The notes: generated from the letters alone by a model not told the origin. A stretch of DNA of 64,000 bases from Gammaproteobacteria bacterium (GCA_019652555.1 BPAJ01000001.1:460762-524761), one strand, 5' to 3'. Counted from the stretch's first letter, positions 22,408 to 35,355 are shown. Numbers and translations: made by a program.

Positions 22408-23746
22408 AAACTTTCTCACTTCCGTAAGGAATTAATATAAAAGTCAGGACTTGTTCATCAATATTACTTAGATCTTTTATTTCTAGTTTCTCGCAGAAGC
22501 TTCTTAAATCATCTCTAAAGTCTTCAAAAGTTTCATTTATAAGATCCGCAGGCCTTGAGGTTATAGCTTTTTATTTTCTGAAGCCTTTGATAAAAGATTT
22601 TTATCTAGATCTCCCGGAAGCTTACCGTAATAACCCAAAACTAAATCTATAATTTCTAACGATAAGGTTTCATATTTATCATTGACTATATTTGATAATG
22701 CTTGAGCTCCGATAATTTGAGAAGCAGGTGTTACTAGCGGAACATAACCTAAATCCTTCCTTACCTCATAAATTTCCTCTACGACTTTATTCATTAATTC
22801 CTCTTTTCCTAGCCCTTTTAATTGCGTTTCTAAATTTGAAAGCATACCTCCTGGAACCTGATTTATAAGCATTTGCATATCTACTCCTCGCATACTTCCC
22901 TCGAATTCATTATATTTTTCCCTAACATTCTTGAAGTAGTTCGAAATAGGTACTAATTCATTTAAATCAATATTTAAATCTAGCCCCTTTTCATTCAACA
23001 AATAAACCATAGTTTTCAGTAGCTGAATGCCCATATCCCATACTCATTGAAGAAATAGAAGTGTCTATGTTATCTACACCTGCTTCTACTGCTCGCATAT
23101 TAGTTAAATTAGACATTCCTGTCGTTGCATGAGTGTGAAGATGAATTGGGATATTTAATGTATTTTTTAAATTTGAAATTAATTCAAAAGCATATTCAGG
23201 ACTTAAAATCCCTGACATGTCTTTTATACACAACGAATCGCATCCAAGATCTTCTATTTCTTTAGACAAATCAACCCAATTATCAAGTGTATGAACTGGA
23301 CTAATTGTGTAAGCCAAAGTCCCTTGTGCGTGCTTACCAATTTCCTTAACCACATTTACGCTATGCTTTATATTTCTTAAGTCATTCAAAGCATCAAAAA
23401 TTCTAAAAATATCAACTCCATTTTCACCAGATTTTTCAATAAATTTTGAAACTATCTCATCACTATAATGTCTATATCCAACAAGATTTTGTCCTCTAAG
23501 GAGCATTTGCTGTTTGGTATTGGGCATTGCTTTTTTAAATTCTCTTAATCTTTCCCATGGATCTTCATTAAGATATCTCACGCAAGAATCAAATACTGCT
23601 CCACCCCAACTTTCTATTGAAGAGTAACCTATTTGATCTAATTTAGAGGCGATAGGAAGTAAATCATCAATTTTTAAACGAGTAGATAACAAAGATTGGT
23701 TGCCGTCTCTCAAAACAACTTCGGTCAATCCAATTTTTTTATTCAT
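22388..23746 (-). CDS. Carboxyltransferase subunit (pyruvate carboxylase subunit B/oxaloacetate decarboxylase alpha-like), frameshifted, no visible biotinyl domain
   Basis: TEVVLRDGNQSLLSTRLKIDDLLPIASKLDQIGYSSIESWGGAVFDSCVRYLNEDPWERLR, LCIKDMSGILSPEYAFELI, IHLHTHATTGMSNLTNMRAVEAGVDNIDTSISSMSMGYGHSATE; C-term translated to 22388. Confidence 0.85.
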
Positions 23747-24710
23747 CTAGGGAAAATTTAACCAGTTGATCTTTTAGAAAATTGCCAACGATTGTTGGAA
23801 GAACATATGTTATATCGTGATAACCATCATCAATTATTTTAAAAGTTATATTTGGAATATCCCTTTTTAAAGAATTTAATCCATTGATTGGTACTATTTC
23901 ATCGGCAGTACCCCAAATAACAGAAACTTTTAAATTTAATTTTCCTAGCTCTTGATACATTTCTTTTGTGTCAAATAAATTAAAGTTTTTAGCAGTTGAT
24001 AACAATGCTCTTGTGAAACCCTCATATTGCATTTGTTCTTTATAAATAGAGTTTAATTCTTCTTGAGATACGTGATTGCTATCATGATTTGAAGATAATT
24101 TTATCGATGAATTTCCTCCATACATCAATGATGGAAAGACAATCGAAATATAATGGCTTATAAATCGCAAGCTTAAGATTTTAAAAATAAGCCTTGAGGA
24201 TGTATTTGTTTCGCCCATGTATCCAGCTGGAGCTATCAAATTAATTGATGCTACTTTAGAAGAAAACTTTCCAGCAAAGTATCCAACAATAGGACCGCCC
24301 ATTGAATATCCTACTAAGTGAACTTTTGTTTCAATATTCAAATACTTTAATAATTCGGCAAGAGTCGAAATATAAAAATCTTTTGTATAGTCAACTTTAG
24401 GTCTAGCTGAATATCCTCTCCCATAGTGGTCGTAAGCTATTACATCGAAACCTTTAGACGTTAAAAAAGGAATAATACCCTTCCAAACAATGCTAGGTGT
24501 TGAAAATCCATGAACAAGGACAACTTTTTGTCCTATTGGCTTTTCCGACTTATGTTCTTCATAAAATAGATTGCCGTTTTTAAGTTTTGCAAAATTACCA
24601 TGAGGAGGTTTGATGATATTTTTTGGATTTTTTAATTTTAAATAACGATAAAAATAAGGAAGAAAAAGAATAAGAAAAAAAGAAATTAAAAAAACTATAA
24701 AAAAATTCAC
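23739..24710 (-). CDS. Alpha/beta hydrolase with N-terminal TM
   Basis: VVLVHGFSTPSIVWKGIIPFL, VHLVGYSMGGPIVGYFAGKF nucleophile elbow, late IIDDGYHDITYVLP. Confidence 0.83.
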   Translation of the reverse strand: MNFFIVFLISFFLILFLPYFYRYLKLKNPKNIIKPPHGNFAKLKNGNLFYEEHKSEKPIGQKVVLVHGFSTPSIVWKGIIPFLTSKGFDVIAYDHYGRGYSARPKVDYTKDFYISTLAELLKYLNIETKVHLVGYSMGGPIVGYFAGKFSSKVASINLIAPAGYMGETNTSSRLIFKILSLRFISHYISIVFPSLMYGGNSSIKLSSNHDSNHVSQEELNSIYKEQMQYEGFTRALLSTAKNFNLFDTKEMYQELGKLNLKVSVIWGTADEIVPINGLNSLKRDIPNITFKIIDDGYHDITYVLPTIVGNFLKDQLVKFSLDE

Positions 24711-24744
24711 CTTTTTATATTAAATCCTAATATGATTTTTTTCT

Positions 24745-25471
24745 ATGAAAAATAATTTTCAAAATACTTCTTTAATTGGCCTGTCCCATAGAGGAGATTC
24801 GAAGAATTATATTGAAAACAGTCTTGAAGCCTTTGAAGCTGTTGTAAAGATGGGTTTTACTCACATTGAAACTGACTTAAGAATGACTTTGGATCATGAA
24901 GTTATTGCCTTTCATGATGAAAATTTAAAAAGATTATTTAATTTAGATCTTAATGTTGAGGACTTGAGATTTAAAGAAATAGATTATCTTTTTAAAGAAA
25001 AAAATTGCAGTTTAATTTCATTAGAAGAAGCATTAATAAGATTTCCTAACTCCTTCTTCAACATTGATTTGAAAGTTCAAGAAGTAGTCAAAAAAAGCAT
25101 AGAAATCGTAAGAAAAATGAATGCTTTCCACAGGGTATGTTTTGCATCTTTTAATTCTAGAAATACTAATTTGGTCCTCAAAAACGTACCGGAAGCAATA
25201 GTGTCTCTAGGGCTAAAAGATGTTGCATTTTTTAAATTTTTTAATGTTCTTAGTAAGAAGGCAAAAATTATACAAATTCCTCTGAAGTGGAAAGGAATTA
25301 AAGTTTTAAGCCAGAAAGTAATTGAAAACGCTAAAAAAAAGGGATTACTTGTTCATGTTTGGACTATAAATGATGAAAAAAACTATTTATGAATTAATTG
25401 ATATGGGTGTTAATGGAATAGTAACCGATGAACCAGAATTACTGATGAAGATATTAAATAAAGAAAATTAA
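24745..25471 (+). CDS. Glycerophosphodiester phosphodiesterase family protein, C-terminal frameshift
   Basis: LSHRGDSKNYIENSLEAFEAVVKMGFTHIETDLRMTLDHEVIAFHDENLKRL; tail ELIDMGVNGIVTDEPELLMKILNKEN in the next frame. Confidence 0.85.
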
Positions 25472-26736
25472 TCTCTTAATAAGCTCTTTTTTGGTACATA
25501 AAATAAAATGACGATTCCTGGAATGAATAATATTAATAGGCTTACAATACCTGCTTTGGGATTGTTGAACAAATATGCCATCCAGCCAACCAATGCAGGG
25601 CCTATCACCACGGCTGATTTACCGATTAAATTGTAAAAGCCAAAAAACTCTGTAGCTTTTTCTTGAGGTATGAGCCTACTAAAAATTGTTCTACTTACAG
25701 ATTGAACTCCTCCCTGAACCAAGCCTACAAGACCTGCAAGAATAAAAAAAATCTACTGAACTGGTAATGAATAAGCTGTAAATGCAAATACCTATGTAAA
25801 CTAAAATTCCAAAAACCAACATATTGAATAGGCCAAACCTTTCTGCAAGATAACCATATGCAAATGTTGCAGGAAATCCTATGAATTGTGTAAAAATTAA
25901 AGCAATAATCAATTGAGAAGAATCAAATCCTAAATCTGTACCATAAGCAACGGCCATCCTTACAATGGTATCGATTGCATCAATATAAAACCAATAAGCA
26001 ATTAAAAATATCAAAACAGGCTTATATCTTTTAATTTCTCTAAAAGTTAAAAGAATCCTCTGAAAAGATTGACCAATAAGATTCCCACTTACTTTGGGGC
26101 CTTCATGATTCTTTTGTTTAACATATAAAAAAATAGGCATTGAGAATATCAACCACCATAAAGCAACAGATAAAAAAGAATATAAAATACCCTCAGCTTG
26201 GCTACTCAATCCAAAAAAGCTTGGGTATAAATACATCAAGACATTTATTAAAAATAAAATACCTCCACCCAAGTAACCTAAGGCATAACCTAGAGAGGAA
26301 ACAAAGTTTCTATCTTCATTAGAAGAAACATCTAATAAAAGTGAATCATAGAAGATATTTGCTCCGGAAAACCCAATAACTGATAAACCAAATATTATTA
26401 GACTCCATTGCCAGTTTCCATAAGGAATAAAAAAAAGAAAACTCGTTGATAAAATGCCGATCAATGCAAAAGTCATCAAAAGACTTTTTTCTTTCCAGTA
26501 AAATCAGCCATTGCTCCTAAAATTGGAGCTAATACAACAATTATGAATCCAGAAATTGAACTTACTGTTCCGAGTAAAGCTGTTGAAGCAACATCGGTTA
26601 ACTCCCCCGCCCAGAAGGATTTAAAAAAAAGAGGAAAAAATCCAGCTAATACTGTTGTAGCAAAAACAGAATTTGCCCAATCGTACAAAGCCCAAGAAAA
26701 TTTTTCTCTAAAGGTATATCTTTTAACGTCTTCCAT
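25468..26736 (-). CDS. MFS transporter, UMF1/Atg22-like family, frameshifted
   Basis: MEDVKRYTFREKFSWALYDWANSVFATTVLAGFFPLFF...; FYDSLLLDVSSNEDRNFVSSLGYALGYLGGG; FSRLIPQEKATEFFGFYNLIGKSAVVIGPALVG. Confidence 0.84.
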
Positions 26737-26769
26737 ACAAATGAGTTTCTTTTTAGGTATTATAACCAA

Positions 26770-26928
26770 ATGAAAGATTCTGAAATCACAAAAAACTTAA
26801 TAGTCTTTTTCCTTTTGATAGCGGGAGTCACTTTCCTCCTCGGAATATTAGGTTATTACATTCAAGAGTCTGATTTTAGACAAGAAATAGAAGAAGAAAG
26901 CAGATCCAGTTATTTAGATTCTAAATAG
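26770..26928 (+). CDS. 52-aa single-TM small protein, not in the ORF track
   Basis: MKDSEITKNLIVFFLLIAGVTFLLGILGYYIQESDFRQEIEEESRSSYLDSK; continuous ATG-to-TAG frame between divergent and convergent genes. Confidence 0.5.
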   Translation: MKDSEITKNLIVFFLLIAGVTFLLGILGYYIQESDFRQEIEEESRSSYLDSK

Positions 26929-28363
26929 TTTTTAAAAACTTGGATCTCATTTCATTGAGTTGCTCTTTCCAAGGTTGTGCCTTTTCTAACTGTCCAGCTA
27001 ATGAAAAAAGTAAATTTTCATTTCCAAAAGCTGCTGAAAACATCGAGCCAACAGGTAAATTATTTGTAGTCCTAAAAAGAGGAACAGACATTGATGGTTG
27101 ACCTGATTGATTAAAAATTCCAGTGAAAGGTGAGTAACCAGATAATCTTTCAATATATTGATTCATATCAGAACTATTCATATTTATGTAGCCAATTTTT
27201 ACAGGAGGAGATGCTAATACTGGAGAGAGAAGAACATCATATTTTTCAAAAACTTCTTCTAATTTTTGTCCTAACCTATGATTAATTTTAATGGCATTTA
27301 CATAATCGCTTGCAGAAAAATTTTTACCATTTTCTGCCATTTGCAAAGTAACTCTTTCAAAAAACTCATTAGATATATCTCGGTTTGTTTGAGTTGCCTG
27401 GGATTCAACGACGTAAGCTACATTAGCAGAGATTATCGTTACAATCGCTCTAGAAATTTCATCTGCAGGAAAATCTAAAGATGTATTTTCAACTTTATGG
27501 CCTAAGTTTTCACATAAATTGATCGTTGAATCCATTACGTTTTTAACTTCCTGATCGATTTCTAATTGTGGTGACTCTAAATATCCAATTCTAAGTTTTC
27601 CTGGATCAAGATTTGTTTGTTCTAAAAAACTTTTATCTTGATGAGCGCTTCTATAAGGAGCTCCTTTCTCGGCTCCACTTGTTACATCTAAAAGTGGCTG
27701 CAGAATCTCTTACAGAAACAGATACACAATGAAAGATTGATTGTCCGCCCCATCCTTCAAGAGATGCTGGGCCTAAGGGTGTTCTAGCTCGTGTGGGCTT
27801 GAGTCCAAATAAACCACAGCAGGAAGCAGGGATTCTTATCGAACCTCCACCATCACTTGCTTGAGCCATTGGTATTATTCCAGAAGCTACAGCAGCAGAA
27901 GCTCCTCCGCTAGAACCTCCAGGAGATCTATCTAAATCCCAAGGATTTCTAGAAGGGCCGTACATAACAGGTTCTGTGGTTACAGTTAACCCCAATTCAG
28001 GTGAGTTTGTTTTACCAAAAATATTCAAACCAGCTTCAATTGTTCTTTTCACTAGCTCGCTAGAATGATCTGCTTCAATATTTTCTAAAACCCTAGAGCC
28101 TCCGGTTGTAACTGTTCCTTTTAAATAATTATTCAAGTCTTTGAGTAAAAAAGGAACTCCCCTGAATAATCCTTTATTTTTAAAACTTTTTGCTTCTTTC
28201 CTTGCTAGTTCAAAGTGTTTTATTGGAACAGCATTTATTTTTGGATCTATTTGATTGCATATTTCAATAGTGACTTCTAATAACTCACTTTCTGATATTT
28301 GATTTGTTCTGACTAACTCTGCTAATCCTAATGCATCGTATGAAAATATTCTTCAAAATTCAT
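26921..28363 (-). CDS. Amidase signature family protein, frameshifted
   Basis: LLKDLNNYLKGTVTTGGSRVLENIEADHSSELVKRTIEAGLNIFGKTNSPELGLTVTTE...GPSRNPWDLDRSPGGSSGGASAAVASGIIPMAQASDGGGSIRIPASCCGLFGLKPTR. Confidence 0.9.
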
Positions 28364-29698
28364 TTATCTATCAAAGAGAATTTTTTCAGATGATGTTTTA
28401 TTCGCTATTAATTTTCCATCAATGACTATAGGCTTGCCATTTACAACAGTGCCATAAACAGAAGATGAGAAAGTATGTCCATCAAATGGTGTCCATCCAC
28501 ATTTTGACAACTCTGAACTATTTGAAACAGGCGTCTCTTTATCGAGATCAAAAACATGAGATCTGCTTTGTATCCTTCTCTTATGTAACCTCGATCCATT
28601 ATTGAAAACCTATCAGCTACCTTGTGACTCATAAAAGATATAACTTCGTTTAAAGTATAAAAACCCTGTTTATGGAGTTCCATCATAATATGAAAAGAGT
28701 GTTCTATGATTGGTATGCCAGCAGGTGCCTTACCATAAGGAAGTTTTTTATCATCATAACAATGAGGGGCATGATCGGTTGCAACAAAGTCAATGAACCC
28801 GTCTTTTAGAGCTTTTCTCAAAGCATTTCTATCAGATTCTTTTTTTATTGCAGGATTACAAACTATTAGATTACCAAGTTCTTTATAATCGGACTCATCA
28901 AACCAAAGATGATGAACACACACTTCACAAGTAATTTTTTTATCTTTGATATTTTTTTCTCAAATAATTTTATTTCTTTTTCAGTTGTTAGATGTAGAAC
29001 ATGCAAATCTGAAGAAAACTTTTTTGCTAAATCAATTACCTTTGAAGAGGATTTGTAACAACAAATATCATCTCTGATGACAGGATGAAAACTTGCGTCT
29101 AAATTTTTTTTATTTGAAGCGAACTGCTCAAAATTATTTTTGATTGTTTCATTGTCTTCGCAATGCGTTACTATCGTAACGGGGCAATGTTTAAATATTT
29201 GCTCCAATGCAAAGTCATCTTCAACAAGTAAAGTTCCAGTTGAAGTACCCATAAATACTTTAAGACCGCATGTTTCACTGGGTCGTAATTTTTTTATTTC
29301 TTCTAAGTTAGTTTCTGTTGCGCCGAAATAATATGAATAATTCGTCCAAGATTTTTCTGCGCCTAATTTGTTCCTTTCATTCAGTAATTCAATTGTTGTT
29401 GTATTAGGATTAACATTAGGCATATCAAAAGTTGACGTAACTCCTGCATGAACTGCAGCTAGAGATTCTGAGTGAATATCTCCTTTTCAGTGAGCCCTGG
29501 ATCTCTGAAGTGAACCTGATCATCAATTATGCCAGGTGCTGCATATATACCCTTTAAATCTATTACATCGGATGCTTGGGAGGTAATCTCTCCAGCAATT
29601 TTATCAATTCGATCATCTTTAATTCCAATGTCTACCTTTTGAATAGAATTTTCATTAATTAAATTACAATTTTTTAAAACTAATGAATAATCACTCAT
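28364..29698 (-). CDS. Dihydroorotase/allantoinase-type amidohydrolase, frameshifted
   Basis: IDLKGIYAAPGIIDDQVHFRDPGLTEKE, LKVFMGTSTGTLLVEDD, FVATDHAPHCYDDK. Confidence 0.87.
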
Positions 29699-29700
29699 AA

Positions 29701-29925
29701 TTAGACAGACCTCACCATAATAGTACCGTAATTCACACCTGTTCCAATCTCATAACTCGAATTAATTTTGATTAAAGTCTGTTCAACTAAAGATATCATT
29801 TTTTGACTATTTCCACAGATAATTAATATTGGACAATCTTCTTGATTTAAATATAGATAGTTTTCTACTTCAATACTTACATCAGAATGTCTAATTCCAT
29901 GTAAGTCAAGAGTATTAAATTTCAT
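29701..29925 (-). CDS. Small stand-alone Smr-like domain protein
   Basis: MKFNTLDLHGIRHSDVSIEVENYL...LIICGNSQKMISLVEQTL: LDLHG motif of Smr domains. Confidence 0.6.
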   Translation of the reverse strand: MKFNTLDLHGIRHSDVSIEVENYLYLNQEDCPILIICGNSQKMISLVEQTLIKINSSYEIGTGVNYGTIMVRSV

Positions 29926-30679
29926 CTTTAAAGATTGAAATTTCTATACCATCAGGATGAGATTTCGAATATTCTCTTTTTGTAGAAATAAATTTACTCT
30001 GATAATTAGGAGATGATCTAACGTATCCTAAATAATCTTCTAAATTAAATAAAATAACATTATCCGCAAAAATCCAAGCATTGTGTTTAATCAATTTTTT
30101 CCTTTCAAGCATTTTTAAATCTTCCAGATATAAATCTTTCCAATGATCAATAAAAATAAAATCAAATTTTTCTTCAAGAGTTGGAATGATCTGAGTAGTC
30201 TTTCCAATTAACAACTCATGATTTTCTGATAAACCAGATATTTTTATGTGTTCTTTAGCTATTTCAGCAAATTTTTTATTCGACTCTATAGAAGTTAATT
30301 TAGAATAATTATCTAAATTTCTTAAGATTCTAATAGTTGAGTAACCTAAATAAACTCCTAGTTCTAAAATATTTTTTGCATTTGAATCATTGATTGCTTT
30401 TTCTAGAATAAGTCCTTTTTCATCGCCGATATTCATTAAAAATGTTTTCTTATATGCAAAATCATCAATAATCTTCAAAACTGAACTAGGGTCATTAGCT
30501 ATAGCATTTTTTCTAACACGTCTTAGAACTTCTTCTTCTTTGGGTAATCTGAAATGAAATTTAGTTAGTAACCTATCAATAAGTTCTTGAAATATTAGAC
30601 TCAAAACTCCTAAAAAACTTTGTTTATTGATCCTAAAAGGTAATGCACTTTTTTTTCTTTCTGATTGATTGTTTTTCAT
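29915..30679 (-). CDS. Class I SAM-dependent O-methyltransferase (catechol O-methyltransferase-like)
   Basis: AKNILELGVYLGYSTIRILRNLDNYSKLTSIESN, FDFIFIDHWKDLYLEDLKML, AWIFADNVILF. Confidence 0.84.
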   Translation of the reverse strand: MKNNQSERKKSALPFRINKQSFLGVLSLIFQELIDRLLTKFHFRLPKEEEVLRRVRKNAIANDPSSVLKIIDDFAYKKTFLMNIGDEKGLILEKAINDSNAKNILELGVYLGYSTIRILRNLDNYSKLTSIESNKKFAEIAKEHIKISGLSENHELLIGKTTQIIPTLEEKFDFIFIDHWKDLYLEDLKMLERKKLIKHNAWIFADNVILFNLEDYLGYVRSSPNYQSKFISTKREYSKSHPDGIEISIFKDEI

Positions 30680-30706
30680 TAACCGATGATAATTTGTTCT
30701 CTAATT

Positions 30707-33141
30707 ATGAATTTACTAAGTTTTTCTTTAAAACAGCTCTTCTAATGAGCTTATCAATTTCAATTTTCTCTGAAGATGATAACAAGGCTAAAGAAGAGGA
30801 TAAAGAAGAGTTAAAAACTTTTCTAGAAGAGTTAGCGCCCTATCCTGGTCTTCTTGAAACCTACAGAAATAATGATAATGGAAAGGTTTACCTCCTGCTA
30901 AAAAAGAGCAACTAGATAAAGAATATATTTATTTTGCGCATATTCTAGATGGAATTGTTGAAGCTGGAACTTGGAGAGGAAATTATTTAGATAACGGAAT
31001 TATAAAATTTATTAAATATTTCGATCAAATAAGGATAGATAGAATAAATACAGCCTATGTTTTTGATGAAAAAGTCCATTAAAAATTCAGAAAATGCAAA
31101 TATTTCAAATTCCGTAATTGACTCTTTAAAGATAGAAAAATACTCCGAAGATAAAGATGAATTTCTTATAGATATTACTTCTTTATTATTGAGTGAAAAT
31201 TTATCAAAAATAACAACTCCTCCATATAAAGAATCTTCCAAAGATACTTTTAAAATAGGCTCAATTTCAAAAAACAAGTCCAGCATCCAAAAAGTACTTA
31301 ACTACCCAGAAAATTCTGATTTTGAAGTAAATTATGTCTTTTCTAATCAATCAAATAGGCCAATAGAAAATCAGGATTCTAGAAACAATACCATCAAGGT
31401 TAGATACAGTTTTATAGATTATCCTGAAAATAATTTTGTACCTAGAATAGAAAATCAAAAAATTGGCTTTTTTTCGGAAAGAAAAACTAATCTATCTTCT
31501 ACGGATATTACTCCTTACGAAGACTTAATTAATAAGTGGCATTTAGAAAAAAAGGATAATGAAATTGAGAAATCAGTTCCAATCAAACCTATTCTTTTTT
31601 GGATAGAAAATACTACTCCGATAGATCTAAGACCTATTATTAAAGATGCAGTTCTTGCTTGGAATTCTGCCTTTGAAGAAGCAGGGTTTATAAACGCTAT
31701 CGAGGTAAAAATTCAACCAGATAATGCCGATTGGGATGCTGGAGATATTCGTTACAATACAATTAGATGGACTTCTTCTCCAAATCCTCCTTTTGGAGGT
31801 TATGGACCCAGTTTTACTAATCCAAGAACGGGTGAAATTTTGGGAGCAGATATAATGCTTGAATGGGTGTATCTGACAAATAGAATAAGGTATTCAGAAT
31901 TATTTGAAGATAATCAGCCTAGTCAGGATTTCTGTAGCTATTCTCATATAAAACATCAAAATAGACTTTTTGGAAAAATTGCATCAGAAAGTATGAATTT
32001 GAATGTTGTTGAACAAAGCAGATTGTATAAAGAAGATTTATATCAGTTAGTCTTACATGAAGTTGGACATACATTGGGGTTAAATCATAACTTCGCTGCA
32101 TCTAATCTTCATAATAATGAAGATATTCATAATCCAGATATAACTTATAAAGAAGGACTCAGTGCTTCGGTAATGGATTATCACGGTCTAAACATAGCGC
32201 CTTTGGGTAAACAACAAGGTCAATTTGCTGATATTAAGCCTGGAAAATACGATACCTTAGCTATTAAATTTGCGTATACTCCTGGATTATCTGAAAAAGA
32301 TCTCAAAATATTATTGAAAGAACATTCAACTGAAGAATATTTATTCGGTAATGATGGAGACGATATGAGATCTCCAGGCAAAGGTATTGATCCAAGAATT
32401 AATACCGGAGACATGAGTAGTAATCCGGTAGAGTATGCAAAAGAAAGATTAATCTTATCTCAAAGCTTAATACCTAATTTATACGAAACTTTAAAATCTA
32501 AATCAGATAGTTGGGAAAGTGTTTATCAAGGATATAGGATAGTTTTAAGACAAATCCATACTTCTGCAGAAATAATTTCAAGGCAAGTTGGAGGAGTTTA
32601 CGTAAATAGAGGCTATATGTCAGACAGTGAGGAAAGTCCTTATAAAGTTGTTCCATATGAAACCAAAAAATTCTATAAAAATATTAAACAAATACTATTT
32701 TGATAGCAGAAAGTTATCTATTCCAGCAAACATCGCAAGTAAAATGCAAAAGGAAAGAAGAAGTTTTGATTTTTTTGGTCAAACAGAAGATCCCAAAATT
32801 CATAATATGATTTTAAAGGGTCAAAAAAGAGTTATTAAGCATTTTACAAATTCAAAGGTTTTAAAAAGATTAACTGACAGTTCTCTTTATGGAAACAAAT
32901 ACCTTCCAAGTGAGCTATTTAAAGATTTATCCTCATCAATTTTTAATGAGAAAAAATCAAGAAGACTTAATGGTATTGACCAAAATCCACAAAGCTATTT
33001 TGTAAAAGATTATTAATGATACTAAAGAGTGCAAATTTTGACTCGCCATCTGTGGCAGCAAGCTTTGCCACTTTGCAAAAAATTAAATCATATACTTTTA
33101 GTACTTCCTCCGATGATTCAACTGAAAATCATAAAAAATGA
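30707..33141 (+). CDS. Zinc-dependent metalloprotease (DUF5117/DUF4953-type), frameshifted
   Basis: VLHEVGHTLGLNHNFAAS (HExxHxxGxxH) with SVMDYHG Met-turn-like; PIKPILFWIENTTPIDLRPIIKDAVLAWNSAFEEAGFINAIEVK; tail MILKSANFDSPSVAASFATLQKIK... ends at 33141. Start approximate. Confidence 0.85.
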
Positions 33142-33170
33142 TTAGATGGAAAATTGAGGTGTCTTAGACC

Positions 33171-34023
33171 CTAGTTAAAAATAACTGTTTTTGAGTTATT
33201 AATAAATATCCTTCTTTCTATGTGATATTTAACTGCTCGAGCAAGAGTTATAGATTCTAAATCTCTGCCAATTAATTCAAGATCTCTAGGCGTTTTTGAA
33301 TGATTAACTCTTTCTACGCTTTGGTCAATTATAGGACCTTCATCAAGTTCGGATGAAACATAGTGAGCAGTTGCTCCAAGAATTTTTACTCCTTTTTCAT
33401 AAGCTTGATGATAAGGCTTTGCTCCTTTAAAGCTAGGAAGAAAAGAATGATGAATATTGATTATTTTTCCATAAAAGTCTTTACACATTTTGTTAGAGAG
33501 AATTTGCATATATCTTGCTAAGATCATTAAATCTATATCAGGTCATTAATAATTTTTCTTATTTCCTTCTCTGCTTTTATTTTTATTATCTTTCGTTACA
33601 GGTATGTAAAAAAAAGGAATTTCATGCCAATTTGCAATTTTTTCATGATCTCTGTGATTAGAAATAACGCAAGAAACATTCATCGGTAAGATTCCAGAAT
33701 CCACTCTATACATTAAATCTTGAGACAATGTCCATATTTAGAAACGAAAATAGCCGTATTAGGCTTATAGTCAGCTTCTTTGATAGACCACTCCATCTTT
33801 AAATTTTTACATTCTTTTTCAAAATATTTTGAGAATTCATCTAGATTCAAGTGTTTTTTTGAATAAACTAATTTAGCTCTCATGAAAAAAACTTTGTTTT
33901 CTGGATCTCCATAATGTGCTGAATCTAATATAAATAAATTAGCCTTATTCAAAGAAGAGGATATTTTTGCAACAATTCCATATCTATCTGACATTGAACT
34001 CTTAATATAAATTCATTAGACAT
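33171..34023 (-). CDS. purU: Formyltetrahydrofolate deformylase, frameshifted
   Basis: N-term [20 protein letters not shown] (ACT), [87 protein letters not shown]. Confidence 0.92.
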
Positions 34024-34024
34024 T

Positions 34025-35355
34025 TTATTCTGTACAAAGATAGTTAAATTTAACTGCAAGACCTTCATTTGATCTTTCATAGAGACCTATAGAGCTTTTT
34101 TTTATTTGAAAAGTCACGCCCATATCTGCATTCCAGCACAAGTTTAAAACTTTTGTTAAACCAAATCTAAGACTCAGACCTTTATCAGTTCTCAAACCTA
34201 ACAAAGGATCACTTGCCTCATAATCTTTTTCTGAATAATTAATACTAGTTGAAGCAAAAGTACTGCTATTTATTCCTTGTCTTGTACTCACATCAAACGA
34301 TCTTTTGATATAAGTTTGTACATCTGAATTTGCATAAAAATGTTCAAAATTTGTTTTATAACTCAAAAAATACCGCTTTTTGGAAAGACAATACTCCTAC
34401 TTAAACCAACTCCTAGAATAGCTCCTGTTTTATCTAAAGACCCAATGAAGTCTCTTTCGTCCAAATATACATTAAGGCCAAATGAACCTGATCTCTTAGA
34501 GTGGTTTTCCAGTCAATCTCCGCCCTATGTGATCTTAATAATTCCTCTCCTTGCAAAAATACTCTAAAAGCAGTGACAGATGGAACAAAAGTCGAATTGA
34601 ATGTTCCTAAATCTTCATCATCTAACATATTAAACTCTCTGTTAACAGAAAAAACTCCAGTATATGAATCAAAGTTAGAAAAATTTCTATAAACCTGTCT
34701 AGATAAAGAAGTGACATAATTTATGGTATCCCTCTTGGATGTCTGAGATCTTGAGTAATTTGAGACGAAAAACCAACAGTAGTATAAGAATCTGATTCAG
34801 GCTGATTGGAAATAGCTAAATCTATTGCCCCCAAATCACCAACCACTGTAACAACGTCAGTATCAAGACCTGCATTTGCGTTGCTTGATATACCGCCTCC
34901 TAAAGAAATTACAGTTTGAGATTTAAATAATCTTGTTTCATTCTCAATTTGATCTAAAAACAGCTACTTTCTCTGTAACCTCTTTAGGGGGATCATAGTT
35001 TTTTACATCATCAAGATATCTCTTTGCAGAGGCATAGGCTCCAAGCCTAAAATATAAAACTCCAAGTTCTAATTTTATTCTAGGTAAATCAGGTTTATAA
35101 ATTAGCATTTGTTCGAAAATGCCTATTGCGCTTCTAAATCACCAACAAGAATGGATAAATTTGGCATAGTTAAATAAATTATCTAGATTTGTTGGATCTT
35201 CAATTATTGAATCAAAAACTCGTTGTCTTTCTTGTTGAGTTGCTTCTAACTCTGCTGGATCTGTTATAGATGGAGGAACATTCTGAGAAAAAGAATGATA
35301 CTAAAAATGTTATAATTAACGAATAGACAATTTTTTTTGTTGAAACTTGTATCAT
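34025..35355 (-). CDS. TPR-containing outer-membrane beta-barrel protein, DUF560/Slam-like, several frameshifts
   Basis: N-part across frames: ...YKPDLPRIKLELGVLYFRLGAYASAKRYLDDV...DPPKEVTEKV; C-part beta-rich (YANSDVQTYIKRSFDVSTRQGINSSTFASTSINYSEKDYE...LGLRTDKGLSLRFGLTKVL) ending in aromatic-rich strand. Confidence 0.55.
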
